NCBI GenBank assembly: GCA_013420905.1 | Contig: JAAXNY010000016.1 | Span: forward strand, 372,001 to 436,000 | Length of the DNA: 64,000 nucleotides | Source: Collybia mongolica | Taxonomy: Eukaryota; Basidiomycota; Agaricomycetes; Agaricales; Clitocybaceae | Reading direction: 5' to 3' | Shown here: in pieces, positions 22,242 to 34,698 of the stretch | Numbering within the stretch: position 1 is the first letter of the stretch | Layout of the letters: each line of letters starts with the position of its first letter | Program-made: the position numbers and the translations under genes | The notes under the pieces: model-generated | What the model was told of the DNA's origin: nothing | The model's input: only the letters and a program-made list of their open reading frames with translations | The model's database searches: none

Positions 22242-23646
22242 ATGACCTTTGCCCTCTTCGCTCCCCTCAAGATCGGCTCCCTCACGATTCGCAATCGCGT
22301 CGGGATGGCCGCGCTTACGCGTAACCGCGCGCCGGGTACGATCCCGAGCGATATCATGGTTGAATACTACACACAACGCGCCTTGGGAGGCGCCGGCCTC
22401 ATCGTCATTGAAGGGGTTCTTGTATCGCGTCAATGGTACTTCGAGATTCAGCCTCACTGCAATGCTCTAAATATAGCCTGACGCGCTTTCTAGGACTGAA
22501 TGGCCCCATGCGCCTGGAATCTGGAACAAGGAACAAGTTGCCGGATGGAAGAAGATCACAGACGCGGTCCACGCAGCTGGTTCTCACGTCTACGCTCAGG
22601 TCAGTACTGACGTGAATATTATATTTTGCCGCTCGCTGACGAAATTTGCAGCTATGGCATGGTATGTGTCGCGCACTTTGGTCGTCTCCCGTTGAACTCA
22701 CCGGGATATCTTAGTCGGTCGCGTCGCACACCCTGACGCCCCAGAACAAAAACTGGCTGGCACAGTACGTGAGACCGACAAGGTGGTAGTCTGATACTCA
22801 CACTCATTAAAAACGCTTCTAGCCTGTATACGCCCCGTCCGCTATATCTGCACGGGGAGGGAAATTCCGTCATATTCCTGGCCAGCCTGGTTATGTCACC
22901 GTCAGTATATGCACTTGGGCTTACACCTTTTTTCCCGATATCTTAAAAATATTTTTTCCAGCCAACCGCCGTTGAGGATCCCTGGACGCTCGTCACTCAA
23001 TATAAACAAGCGGCCATCAATGCCAAGGAAGCTGGGTTTGATGGCGTTGAGCGTATGCCAGGTTTCTCCATATGTCAAGAAGCAGCTTCTGACCGCATTA
23101 TGTTTTGACAGTATCGAAAACAGGTCTCGATTTGGTCTCGAAGTCTTGAAAGCATTGACAGAAGTCTTTGGACCCGACGTTGGACTCAAGATCAGTCCGG
23201 CAGGTAGATATAATAATATAGGGTACGTCTCGCCCACATATACTACATCTCAGCTTATTATCTCATGTATATTGCGCCGGCATGGATGTAGAATTCGACG
23301 GTACGTGCGACTCCTACCTTGTTAGGGTAGTAGAGCTAATAGAAGCGGTCGAATTTCAGGGAAGAAGCGCGCTACTATACATGATGTGCTAGAATCGTAC
23401 CTCTCCTCTGTCAAGAACGCCAAACTCTTCCTCAATGGCGGTATCACCCCCGAAGAAGGCGCAGCGCTTGTCGCGTCAGGGAAAATTCATGGAATCTTTA
23501 TTGGTTTCTCGTGGATTACACATCCTGACCTTATGAAGCGAGTGCAGCACAACAAACCACTCGACAATATTCCATATATTAAACATTTGCAATGGGGAAA
23601 AGACGAAAGTAGTTTTAGATATTTACACAAATTATCCTATTGCTGA
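22242..23646 (+). pseudogene. NADH:flavin oxidoreductase (Old Yellow Enzyme) missing its active-site segment
   Basis: Spliced exons (22242-22435, 22494-22599, 22652-22661, 22715-22764, 22823-22900, 22962-23052, 23112-23222, part of 23223-23300, 23360-23646) read as a fungal Old Yellow Enzyme, an FMN enoate reductase: LFAPLKIGSLTIRNRVGMAA, TEWPHAPGIWNKEQVAGW, then NRSRFGLEVLKALTEVFG and FLNGGITPEEGAALVASGK near the C-terminus. The exon ending FDGVE is followed directly by SIENRSRFG, so the piece with the HxANGYL motif (substrate-binding His and Asn, start of a conserved loop) is absent. The next segment, around 23223-23290, is also shortened. Splice sites are otherwise clean. The product, if made, should not work as an ene-reductase. 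A micro-exon of 10 nt (22652-22661) carries LWH. Confidence 0.8.
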
Positions 23647-23874
23647 CTATTAATTACATTATCTAACATGGGAGAAAGACAGTATAACGCAATGAAAGAT
23701 ATAAATTCAAAAATTTAATATACTAACGATTTAAGCGTGATAACATTCGAAATCTGACAAGTTTGCTCACGGTGATAAAATCAAAAGAGTGTTTTTTTTG
23801 GGCGTAATGACAGTTACAAATAAAGAACGAATTCTATCTACCTACTAATCTAAAGAAATCGAACAAAATAGTAT

Positions 23875-24795
23875 TTACCAACCACGATGATGAGGGGGTT
23901 TATCGTGGTGAGGTTTATCGTGATAAGGTTCATCGTGATGAGGTTTATCGTGATGAGGGTAAGGATAGTACGGGTAATAAGGTTTAGGTTTCGGGAACCA
24001 ATGATGGGGCTTATAATCCCAGTGGTGGGGTTTATGGTCCCAGTGAGGGGGTTTGTGATGGGGTTTGTGATCCCAATGGGGACGATAGTACGGACCACTC
24101 TCACCACGAGGTTTGTTGTCTTTACGATCCTTGTGGTCTTTGTCATCCTTGCGATCGTCTTTCTCGTCCTTTCGATCACCCTTATGGTCTTTACGATAGC
24201 CCTTACGGTCTTTACAATCGCCTTTGTCGTCTTTGCGGTCCTTACGATCATCCTTACGGTCTTTGTCGTCTTTGTGATCATCCTTGCGGTCCTTGCGATC
24301 GTCTTTGTCGTCTTTGCGATCGTCCTTCCGGTCCTTGTGATCGTCCTTGCGGTCCTTGTGATCGTCTTTGTGGTCCTTGCGATCGTCTTTGTGGTCCTTG
24401 CGATCGTCTTTTTGATCCTTGTGATGACCTTTGTGATCCTTGTGGCGATGGTCATCGTGTCCTTTGTGTTGACCGGGACGGCGATCATTGTGACGAGAGT
24501 AATGGTGGTAGTGTTTATCATAGGGGGAATGGTGACGGTGCTTATCATACGGATGGTGGTGGTAGTCGACCTTGTGATGATGCTTATGCTTGTTATCCTT
24601 GTGGTGATCATAATGCTTGTGATCAACATGATGATACTTGGAATCACCTCGCAACTAACAACGGCGACCTTTAAGCGTAAATTCAAACAAAGACTGGGAA
24701 AGCAAGCTTACCTCCAGAGCCTCAGTGGCGTCCGGTACAGGAGTTGCGGCGGCGAGCCCAACGAGGGCAAGAGATACAATGACTGAGAGTCTCAT
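23875..24795 (-). CDS. Secreted His/Asp/Lys-rich repeat protein
   Basis: The gene has two exons (24795-24712 and 24654-23875) with a 57-nt intron, and a TATAAAAG box lies at 24875-24868. The protein of about 287 residues starts with a signal peptide (MRLSVIVSLALVGLAAATPV). An N-terminal His-rich zone is followed by about 110 residues of KDDRKDHKDD-type repeats and then a His/Trp/Pro/Tyr-rich C-terminus with HWDHKPHH and PHHDKPHHDE units. It has no cysteines after the signal apart from one in the repeat zone. Composition suggests a metal-binding (Zn, Cu or Ni) extracellular or cell-wall protein; no enzyme domain is visible. I do not recognise a named family. The opposite strand has a 299-codon frame that is only a shadow. 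Confidence 0.75.
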
Positions 24796-24867
24796 ATTGA
24801 TGTAATAAAGTAAATGAGAGATGTGAATGGATTGGAGGACTGAGGTAAAACGGCTTTGACATGGGCA

Positions 24868-24875
24868 CTTTTATA
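24868..24875 (-). promoter_or_regulatory. TATA box of the His/Asp/Lys repeat gene
   Basis: TATAAAAG on the minus strand, about 73 nt before the ATG at 24795. Confidence 0.55.
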
Positions 24876-25915
24876 CCTTGTATGCTCGATAATTTTAGAT
24901 CTGTATTCGTGAAAAAACGTTGAAGTCCTCCGATCTACAACTTCGACACTCTGGTGCATGAGGTATTTAGAAAGACATTTCTGCTAAGTCTAGGAAGACC
25001 CACCCGGTATTTCCACATGATTGCTCCTCCACCATACGATGTTTCAAAGGAATGGGAGGAGGGTCTCATTATGAGCCCCCTTTAGTGGCTCTCAAGGCGG
25101 GTTCATGGCCGTGGCTTGTGAAATAATATTGTTCCAGTACACTTATCGAAGGCGGAAAGCCTGTGGGTCAGCGTGGGCCGCAACGGAAGGTGGGTTGAAA
25201 GGCGAAAAAGTATAGACAAATAGAAGGTGGGATTGCGCCAAGCAGTCTGGAAGAGTTTCAGGAAGCTTGTGATTATGACCACAAGAAGGATGTCGACGGA
25301 TTTGTATAGGGGCCTATATGGTAGGTGGCCCCAAGTGAACACTGAAGCCTGAACGCTGATTGGTACTCAGTGGTCGGGAGACAGGCATTGATCCTGTCCA
25401 GGCCTATGCTCTTGAAAACTGTGGACCCTACTTTCCACGGAGGAAGTACATTTGTAGAGTGAGGACTCGACACCAGTCGACAGCCTTGAGAGTCGATGTT
25501 GAATACGAGGTCGGAGGTATAAACCTAGCGGATCATTCCACGTGGCCAGGGCATCCCAATTAGATTTGGTCCTCAGTGTGGGCAGTTATACTCACGAGGT
25601 TGTATACTTTCAATTGCCATTTTTGAGAGGCCTATCGCAATCATTCTGCTTCCCTCACCTCATCAGGGAATATTTAAACGTCGTATATATTTGATATTGC
25701 ATAGTGCATGAAATACATGAAAGTACACCATTGTTCGGTCCCTAGCATAAAGAAATGTGGCAGAATAATCATCCCCTACATAAATGGTAAGTCAACCCGA
25801 TAAAATAGTACTGAGAGCACAATTAGTTTCTGCTCGTCTTTTCCTTCATAAGTATATTTAATATGAATGTCGAAGTAAAATGCATGCAATCCTATCCTGC
25901 AGGCTTAAAGTTTGG
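24876..25915. other. Intergenic, nothing recognised
   Basis: It lies between the divergent promoter of the repeat protein and the 3' end of the WD40 gene. Short frames only. Confidence 0.4.
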
Positions 25916-28900
25916 CTAAGTTGGTAAGTCGTCTGAGGTTCGAGAGGCAAATGCTACGACGCGATCCCGCAGGAGTGGTACACTACTGTTCGCGCCGCTT
26001 TGAGAAGAGGATTCATGGCTTTCCACAGACTCATCGTCTGGTTGTTCATCAGGGCTGTCCGACCTCTGTGGGAGGTTGAGTTCGAAAGGCGATTGGGAGA
26101 ACATATAGTCGGTAGGCTCTGCATCCTCGAGTTGTTTGGTCCATATGCGAACTGCACCATCATGGCCTCCTGTTGCAAACATGAAAGGATCCGCAGACGC
26201 GTGGTTCCATGCAATACAGGTCAAATCGCCGCCGACGGTTTGGGATCGGATATGGTGAACCAAAGCACCGGATTCTTGATCCCAGATATGAATGTCTCCA
26301 GCTATGAGTTTGAAAAGGTGAGATATGATCAATGACGGGGTAGTGGTTGGGTACCTTTTCCGGCGCAAAGTACAAGTTCCAAGTTCTTTCCGCCGAAGTA
26401 ACTGGGTCCTGCAAAGTCAACAGGGACCTTGGGCATATATGTGTGTCTATGGATTGGGATGAGTTTCACCCAAGGCGGAGCGAAAAATTTCACAAACCTG
26501 AGCGCTAGCCGGCCGATTACAACTGAATTATTCTCCCGATCTCTGACCATTTCCAATTTCCATAGTTGTGGTGGTGCCTAGGAATCTTGAGGTGAGTAGC
26601 GGACTTAATTACTTCTCCGATGGCCCACACCTTATTTTCATAGCTCACTAGAGCAATCACGCCACTCCTTGCATTTTCAGCCACCGTGATGTCTCGAACG
26701 TCGTTTAAGACGGGAATCTGACTGTCATGTCAGGTGAGCATGGTTTGGCAGCCGGATATGTGCCGGGCCCTACTTTTCAACTTGTTTAGTCTGCATATTA
26801 TACACTGATGCACTTTGTTAGGTTGCAAATACACACGGCCAATGGATGAGGACGTACCCACGAGGCGCTTTTCAGCTCGTGATTTGCTCGGTTGTAGTCC
26901 AGTTGGGGATTGGAGTAATGGACCAACGCCAATGAGTCTCACAGAGTCGGGGGTTATAGCGACGTCGTGGAGCTTCATGCAACCAAAGTTGTATGTGTCT
27001 AGTATCTAAGGGTAGAATAGGGACATTTCTCAGCCTTCGACGATGGAGACTGAGTCTCATACTAACGTCGCCTTTTAGATTCTAGAGTAATATCCAACGT
27101 TCAATATCGAGTCAAACGCGATAATAATACAACCACGAACCATTTTTGTTACGTCGCTCCCCTCAACCGAAATGAATGCTTTACCTTCAATTAGTGATGC
27201 TCGGAGCCGGGCTGATATCGAAACGTACAATTGCCATCAGGGAACCATGTAATCGATTCTATGTTTGCGTCGCGGTTGATGGTCTTCTTACAGACACCAT
27301 CCTACAATTCAGTGTTAACAAAATAAAGATTTTTCGTCAGAGCTAGTTTCTGGAGAACTTGACATAACGAGGGATTTCCTCAGTGACCCACCTCGGCCGT
27401 CCAGATTTTGATACCTCGAGCGAGTTTCGTCAACAGCATGTTTCCCGTGGGAGACCTAGACAAATATGGTTTAATATGCAGACGTATTTTTGGTCGCTTA
27501 TTTACCATGCAACCTGACCGACAAAACCCTGAGGGTGCGCAAGTACACGATGAGGAACGAATGGATCCTAATAGACCGTTAGAGTCCAGGTTTCATGGTA
27601 AGCGATGAGTCACATACGCCAACGCGGAAAATAACAGATGTGCGATCCCAACTGTGAAACATTGTGTGAGCAGATGAAAATTGAACTTATAGATATCATA
27701 CCTGGAAGTCGCCAGAAACTTCCCATCGGGTGAGAACTGCAGGTGTTTTACGAGAGCTTGATGTGCGTCAACATCTTGCGTCGTTTCCAGATCTTTCAGC
27801 TTGGGAATCAACTCCGCAACGCGTGATCGTAAAAGCCGGATAGGTTCTTCCAAGGTGGTTCTCTTTCTATCGGCAGGGGAGGCGATGAGGTTCGAAGAAG
27901 TAGTCCGCTGACGGCGCGGTTCGCGTGGGCTTCCAATGACGTTCATTCCGAGAGGGGAGGCAATCGCCGAACGCATCTTAACGATGCGTGCTGCGTTTTT
28001 CCATAATTGCTTTGATGCCGTTGTTGAATTCGCCACGTGCTCCTTTTCGGTTGGTGACGTAGGCAGAGAAACCGATTTCGGAGGTTCGCGTGTTGCCTTC
28101 TCTAGATCTGATGTCCGTCGGGGGTTGGCAGGGGGCTCGACAGGGTGAGTGTGCGCATTGTGCGTGTGGGTGGGGAGAGCGGCTTCCAAGTCATCACATG
28201 TAGTCGAGGCATTACTATGCGCGTAGACTTTACTAACTGTCTTGGAGGCTAAACGTTGCAGGGCCTTGTGGGCCTTTTGGAAGGGGCGGCCCATAACGCG
28301 TAGTCCGACCAACAGTGCCTGCACTGTACGCCACTGGATAATCATCTCGTTCCATTCAATAAGTACATCGCTAAGCCATTTTGTCCCCCGATGTCGGAGA
28401 AAAATCCAGCGTTCGGATGCGAACCATGTTGACACGGCCGCGAGGCCAAACGAGGTAAATGCCGTGAAAACCGATGTCAAAATTGACGTGATATGAGCCT
28501 GAAAGTACGTGAGTTGGGTGAGTGGTATTAGGGTGCTGGTTGGTCATGACAACTGACTTGACGGGATGCGTATGCGAAACAACAAAGCCCTACCGAAAAA
28601 CATGCGACTGACACCACGAGAAACACGAGTGGCGATCTCTTGATCCACATCATTACCCACCATGGCACGCGGTGACCAGGCGATCGGCTAATTTTTGAAT
28701 ACCGATTAAAACGAGTCCCTCCGGATGCAGGGAATAAACGTACTACATGGCTTGTTTCCAAGTCAGCCCCAGCAAGCTGTTTACAGCGGCTCCAATACTG
28801 AAAACAAGAGAAAGGAACCAGAAACAGTTCACCGAGTTGGCCATGGAACTGTGTTCTAGTTCAAAGGAGAATTGCAGAGTAGTCGCGGTAACTGCAGAAA

Positions 28901-30154
28901 AAAAGGTGGCGACCGTAGATAAGTTGAGGAGGTTGGAGGCGCCATGTTTCTGCGCAAATCTGATAGTAGGGACACCTAAAGAACAATATCAGTATAAAAT
29001 TCCGAGGAGGTAAGAGCGCCCATCTTACCAACTTCGACAAACATTGCGAGTGTCGCAGTGATCGTATCAATGTGTTCACCCATTTCCATCGACAGATCGT
29101 GAATGTATCGTTGAACAGCCGGGGAACGGAGATGTCCTAGTAGTCATGGTTAATGCATTTGGAAACTCGATATTTGTAATACTCACCGGCGTATTCCTTA
29201 AGACATGATGCCCAATACTGTGAGAAGATCAGCCAAATCAGTATGAAACTCGATGAAGAAATGAAAGCATACCCTGAGGTCCCCCTCGAATGATAGGATC
29301 GAGGCATTGACAGCTTCGTCCGTGAACTCGGGGAACTCGTTCAAGCAGTTCAGAAAAGTGGTGACGTCCGTTGCTAATGCGTTCAATTGTTCAGGGAAGA
29401 ACTCAGGGTCTAGATTTTCATGCACAGTCGGCCTTGCGATATGAGGGGGGGCTTTATATCTCGCCATTTTCCCGTGTCTGTGGCGCGTACCGTTGAAGCG
29501 AGTGTCGTCAACAGTGTCGCGGGAGATATGAGTAATTTTTCGTGGGAACAGATCGGCTGCGTTTTCGTGGTAGAGGTATAATATCTGGGCAAGGCGTTCA
29601 CGGAGATGGAAAGCCGACGAAAGGATAGCAACGGAGCTTCCTAATTGCCTCGCTGCGTTGGCAAAATTTCGGAGCTAGGCATGCTATGTCAACGCTTTTC
29701 GCATGCAGGTAGAAATATAATAACTGACTTCCTTATCCAGATTGTTAATCCTCCTAAATACGTTGTTAGCCAGGCTTCTACTTAATTAGATCCCCAGGCA
29801 CCTTTGAAACCTGTTGAAAGCTTCCGCCCCCACAACTTGAAGATGCTCATCAACGGTTGCTGATAACAAAGGTTACTAAAGTACGTTACGCGTAGTGAAT
29901 CACACTCACGGACGTCTCTGTCATCTTCGAAGCTGGAGATCTGAGGTCCCTCTATCGAACACGGTCAAAAACCTATTTGTATGATACGTTTCTGTTAACG
30001 CACTTCGGTCGAGATCATCTCCTTGAGCCAAAAGCATTTCAACAAGGCTCAAAATGGTCTCTTTTCGGCTGGGAGTTGGGGACTGACGACTCGTTGGCGT
30101 AGTCGCCCCTGGAGGTAAAGACTCGGAATGGTCGATCGGGAAAGCAATTGGCAT
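25916..30154 (-). CDS. Membrane-anchored WD40-repeat protein, WDR26/Gid7-like C-terminus
   Basis: A long many-exon gene. The ATG at 30154 is followed by MPIAFPIDHSESLPPGATTP; exons then run down to the stop at 25916. The N-terminal half has a helical region (HLRERLAQILYLYHENAADL) and an acidic-hydrophobic part (DPEFFPEQLNALATDV). Three to four membrane segments follow, near 28850 (FWFLSLVFSIGAAVNSLLGL), 28640 (PLVFLVVSVACFSVGLC) and 28460 (VFTAFTSFGLAAVSTWF), then a long polar linker. The C-terminal half is a WD40 propeller: LVKHLQFSPDGKFLATS, a WDRTSVIFRV exon, GIKIWTAE, KLHDVAITPDSVRLIGVG, PVDFAGPSYFGGKNLELVLC, GDIHIWDQESGAL and MFATGGHDGAVRIW. The last blocks are close to the ends of WDR26/Gid7, a subunit of the GID/CTLH ubiquitin ligase. 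A membrane anchor on such a propeller is unusual. Exon borders in the middle were only partly resolved. Confidence 0.75.
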
Positions 30155-30918
30155 GGCTACGTCCGAGTAGTTTTCTGGGACGTTTTTGAAAGAAGTTGTG
30201 CGCTCAAGCACAAAGGGCCTGCCTTTTATTAGGATGACGAGAGGTCAAACAAGGTGCCCCGGTGCGTTAGGGTCGTGTCCAGGAACCAGATCGGTGGGGA
30301 GGCGTTAAAAAGTCGTACAAAAATCGTACAAAGTCGTGGCGGACTAGACAGTCGTAGTGGTCGTAGGAGAAGAAACCAGGGTCCATCATGAAGCATGCAA
30401 ATTATCGCTTAATGGGCCAATAAAGAGCGCGAGGCGACCATGACGATCAAAAAGTCGGCTCTTCCGAGCACCGACTAACCCCCCACGTGACCGAATGTAA
30501 ATATTTAATTTCCGGGGAATGCAACCTGTTGAACCCCTGCCACTCCTTTGCATGCCTTCCTGGTTGAAAATCAGGAAACATACGCGTTGAATATAGTCTG
30601 AAACGTATCGATCACCTTTCACTATTTGGCACCTGTTATCTTGTCACGTAAACCGGAACACTGGCTTGCTATCCTTCTCTGTCAATCAGATTTGGCCCCA
30701 ACGACCACTACAAGTACTCAGCCCAACAAATTCAAACTGGGCTATCAGTTCTTACCGGAGTCAAAATCTCTTAGGCGGTTCGAGAGTTCTCCATTTCTGA
30801 AAGAGGACCTTGTGTGAGTTTTAACAGCTATGATGCGTCGAGGCTCTTTAGTGAATAATTCTTTTTACGATCCCAACCAGGTCCTAGAGGTCCTACACCA
30901 TCAAGGCATTCATAGAAG
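30155..30918. other. Divergent promoter region between WD40 and HECT_2 genes
   Basis: There is no convincing gene; short frames at 30386-30622 (minus) and 30626-30817 (plus) have no recognisable motifs. It probably holds both promoters. Confidence 0.45.
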
Positions 30919-33900
30919 ATGGCAACCCTTACTCGCCCAAAAATCGCTTCGCGACCTGTAACGAGTCCTCTACTAACTTCGGAAATACCAGCCCCATTTC
31001 CGCGAGAGGAGCTCCATTCAGCCCAGGAGCCCAGTCAGCACCCCGATGCCCACTTAGATATTGAGGCAGGTCCTTCTAACTTCGAAGCGGGAAATATTGA
31101 GCATTCCACCGCTCAGGGGGTTCTTGTAAGATTACTCACTATCCACGCTGAAGGATGATCATTGATCCATTAACTATAGCATGAGATTATGCCTTCGATC
31201 GCTTATGTTCAGAAATCATGTTTAATGACTCTGAATAATCTCCTTTCTATGCCCACACGATGGAATCCGATCGTGCCAGACCGGCGACATTCGATGCCCT
31301 CTAGCCCGCATGCCTCTACGACTTCCCAGGCAGACGTAGAATCCTCATCATCGGCGCTTCAGACCCTCGTCTCCAATCTTCGTAATCGAGATGGGAACGG
31401 AGAGATGACCCAGTTTAATGCTCCCGCTAGTGATTCCGAGCTCTTCCAGGAACTTCATACACGCGTCGAACACATATCATCGACGTTGGACCCTGACGAT
31501 GCCATTCTCGCAAAAGCTCTTGTCACACTTCTCTCGCACTTCAATCGGCTCTCTGAGATTCACGTCGACTCTTCACAATCTATCACCCAGTCAGCGAAGT
31601 CCAATTCCTGGGAAATCGGAGAGTCATCACCATCGACAGATCTGTTCGACACGCTCAAGCGACAGCTCAGTGACCTGCAGCTTGAACGACTCTCCTCGCA
31701 GCCCGAAATTCTCGCTCCAGGAGCTCCTACGGTTCTTGTTGTTGAAGCTGCGCTTCTTTGGACTCGAATTGATGAGGAACTAGAAGCTGTGGTTGCCATG
31801 TGTAAAGAACGTAAAGACAACCTTTCGCGACTGTCTTTGGAACATCTCCCGCCCCAGTACGATCCCGCAGACTACCAGTTTGACACGCCCCCAGAGTATG
31901 AAGTCGGCTCACGCAAATCCATCGAAGAGAAGTCCCAGGCCCATTCTCCCGTTGCTACGGCACGCCATGTGGACGAAAAAATGAGGCTAGATTTGGAAGG
32001 TGTAGCGATGGCTATCGATAGGTTATACTTGGTTGCCCCTCAGCTGCACAATCAGCGAGTTGAACTTAAGTCATCCAAGCTGGAACAGATGGAAAAGGCG
32101 AGCAAGGAGGGTGGTCAGATTTCTCTGTCCCTATTGCAAAAGAAAAAGGAGCGAGATATCCAGGAGCTAGAGGGTATCTTTGACCTGCTTGGGAAGGCTT
32201 CAGAACGTTCAATGACGAATCAATCTGTCATCTTACGCGATGGACTACCGGGTCGGATGGAAAAGGCTCGCCTGCGTGACATGGCTAAGGTATGTCCTGT
32301 TTAGCAATATATGCACGCATCTCGTTAACTTATTGTTTAGAAGGAAGCTTTCGTGGAGCAACTTGCAGAGCATTCCAGTGCGGGCCGTTTTCATGGGCAA
32401 GATGCTACCCAACCGCGAACAAGAGACCCACACACGCTTCTCAGTCTCCCTGAATTCATCCGAGAATCCCTGCCACCAGGGACCCGAGAGGACCCCAGAG
32501 CTTTGCTAACCTTGCCCGAGTTCGTCAAGGAACCTCCCCCTGTACACGTTGATGAACCAGAGTTTGAACTACCAGAGATTCCCAGTCTCAACTCAAAGAA
32601 GAGGCTTCGACACCGATCTCTGTCTGCGCCACCACTGTCTTGGCTACGATCCTCATCCTCGAAGTCAGGGTCTAGCAATAGTGGCAGTGGAAGCAGTCAT
32701 TCCAATTCACATTCTCGATCGCGATCCCGGGCCAACAATGTCGTGCCGTCGGTACCGAACAGTAAGTGACTTATCATAAGGTTATCCCCTTTCGAGTGAA
32801 CTCACGTCTTTCTCCAGTCAGGTTCGAAGTCTACTACGTCGCCGAAAATCATGAAAATCTTCAACATGTCTTAGTCTTCTTCACAGTAACAGGGGCTACA
32901 CCAGGGATAGATATCGAAGCAGAGGTTATGCCACCCTTTCCTGAGAGCCATACTGAAGGAGGAGATCGATTAATCATTAGCAGTGGAGCACAAAATTCGT
33001 TGCCACTCATGCTTCCTGCGCGCAGCCTCCCCGGGAAAAAAGAAGTTAGGGTTCAGAGTGGTCACTACGAGATCAAGATCTTCACGATCCCTTCCTCCCC
33101 ATCTACATCATCGTCTTCTCGGGAAGATTCTCCCCCTCTCCTCGACGCGTCAGAGCTCTTATCTGCGAACCCGACTTCATTCATTTGTGCATCGTGTTCC
33201 TTGCCGCTTGTCCAATCCAGCAAAATCAAGGAATACAATGATTTACCTTCTGAACATTGGCAAGAACTCGTAGATGCATGGATGTGTCATGCAGATCAAA
33301 AGTTGAATGAGCAAGTCGCAAGGCATGGACAGGGCGGGTTCTGGCCTCGACCAGGCCAAGGGCTGGTTGGCGGGAGTTACATATTATTCGAAGAGTCTTC
33401 TATGACCAGAAATAATCTTCATCTTGCTGAATCGCCAAAGGTGCGTGGTGCGTAATTTCCGACTTCATTTCGGCTGGACGACTAAGAAGACCGACGTTGG
33501 CGCCCACCAACGGCCGTCCGCCTAACGTTCGAAACATTTGAATTAGTATTTGATCTACTCGAAGCCCTTGCTGGTTTTGAGTTATCAAGTCACTGTATCA
33601 GACTGTGGATGAGCGCGAAAGCGGCGGCTTTATCGGTTGATACAAAGCGTCCCATATCAATTGTTGCTCACTCCAACAACTCTCGTGTTCTACCAAGGTC
33701 AATATCACGGGAGCTACGCTTGAGAACACAATTTTTATATTTCTTGTCACATTTCCATTTTGGATCATTCTTTCTGTCGTTCGGTCGCTAACATCTGAGG
33801 TCATGTTTAGCGAGGAGAAGACTGGCGTCTTGTTCGATGTATATGTGGCGCCGTCGTCGGCCGCTGCCAGGAACATCAGACCGGAGATAATACAAAACCG

Positions 33901-34534
33901 TTGGTTTATCGTCTTCTCAAATATGCCATACGGCCTGTCAGCGCCTCACGAGAGTGAGTCAAGGCGAAACCGAGCGCTCCCCACATGTGTTGACCCTATC
34001 TATGCCCACAGCCCTGTAAAGACGCCATTATCAGCATTTATTGTCGAAGACATGGCAGAGTTCGTTCAAGCACACGCAACGTACCGATTTGTTATTCTCG
34101 ACGAAGAGGATGAACTCCCCAGAATCCTTGTTAGTGAAACAACAACCGTCCTTTATTCATATCAAACTAATATATCCGCAGGTATGGTTGTTCAAACCAA
34201 GCCTTAGGTTGGCTTACACCATACCTACCCCATACGCTATACCAAAGAGTGCGTCCATACATGCAGCAAAGGTGCTGTATAAAGTTATGGGACCTACGGA
34301 GCACACTACGGACCTCACGTCGTAAATAAACTCCTGAACATGATTCACCTTCGGACTAACTTTCTGTTTAGTATTCTGAACAAATACCCCGGATTTCCCC
34401 AAGCCGAATATCTCTATTATCCAATGCCCATCTGCCGTCGACTTGCCGGATTACTTCGAGAAAGTAATGGTGCATACCCGGAGAGTATGCGCATGATGAC
34501 TGGCCTGCAGGTCGGATGGCTTCATCGTGCTTAA
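30919..34534 (+). CDS. HECT_2 (UBE3D/E2-binding) type E3 ubiquitin ligase
   Basis: Eight exons (30919-31125, 31180-32289, 32341-32761, 32818-33440, 33811-33953, 34012-34129, 34182-34321, 34372-34534) give 974 residues. The first half is a long lineage-specific region: helical, then rich in Pro/Ser/Arg with a repeated LLSLPEFIRE / LLTLPEFVKE motif and a Ser/Asn/Arg tail. The second half carries the HECT_2 domain of the UBE3D family, which binds E2 enzymes: ICASCSLPLVQSSKIKEYND, LPSEHWQELVDAWMCHADQK, RLVRCICGAVVGRC, RLLKYAIRPVS, VWLFKPSLRLAYTIP and a C-terminal ICRRLAGLLRESNGAYPES. Paired Cys residues suggest a metal site. One intron (33441-33810, 370 nt) is about six times longer than its neighbours. 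A fused N-terminal extension this long is not typical of UBE3D. Confidence 0.85.
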
Positions 34535-34698
34535 TGTATTATTTCCCACCCATCGTACCATAGACCATGTAAACGACTTGTATTAACTCGTGCATATATA
34601 GAAGTATAACCTATTCCGATGACCATATCCCCCAAAAAGAACTCGAACATGTGTAGAAGGAGTGGCAGATGCCAGTGGATGAAACCGACCCTAAATTG

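Noticed and set aside
23850..24686. 278-codon minus-strand frame rich in Thr/Ile
   Set aside because: Second frame of the same repeats; it lacks the signal peptide after splicing.
23887..24786. 299-codon plus-strand frame rich in Val/Ile
   Set aside because: Mirror of the His/Asp/Lys repeat gene; the minus strand has the signal peptide, intron and TATA box.
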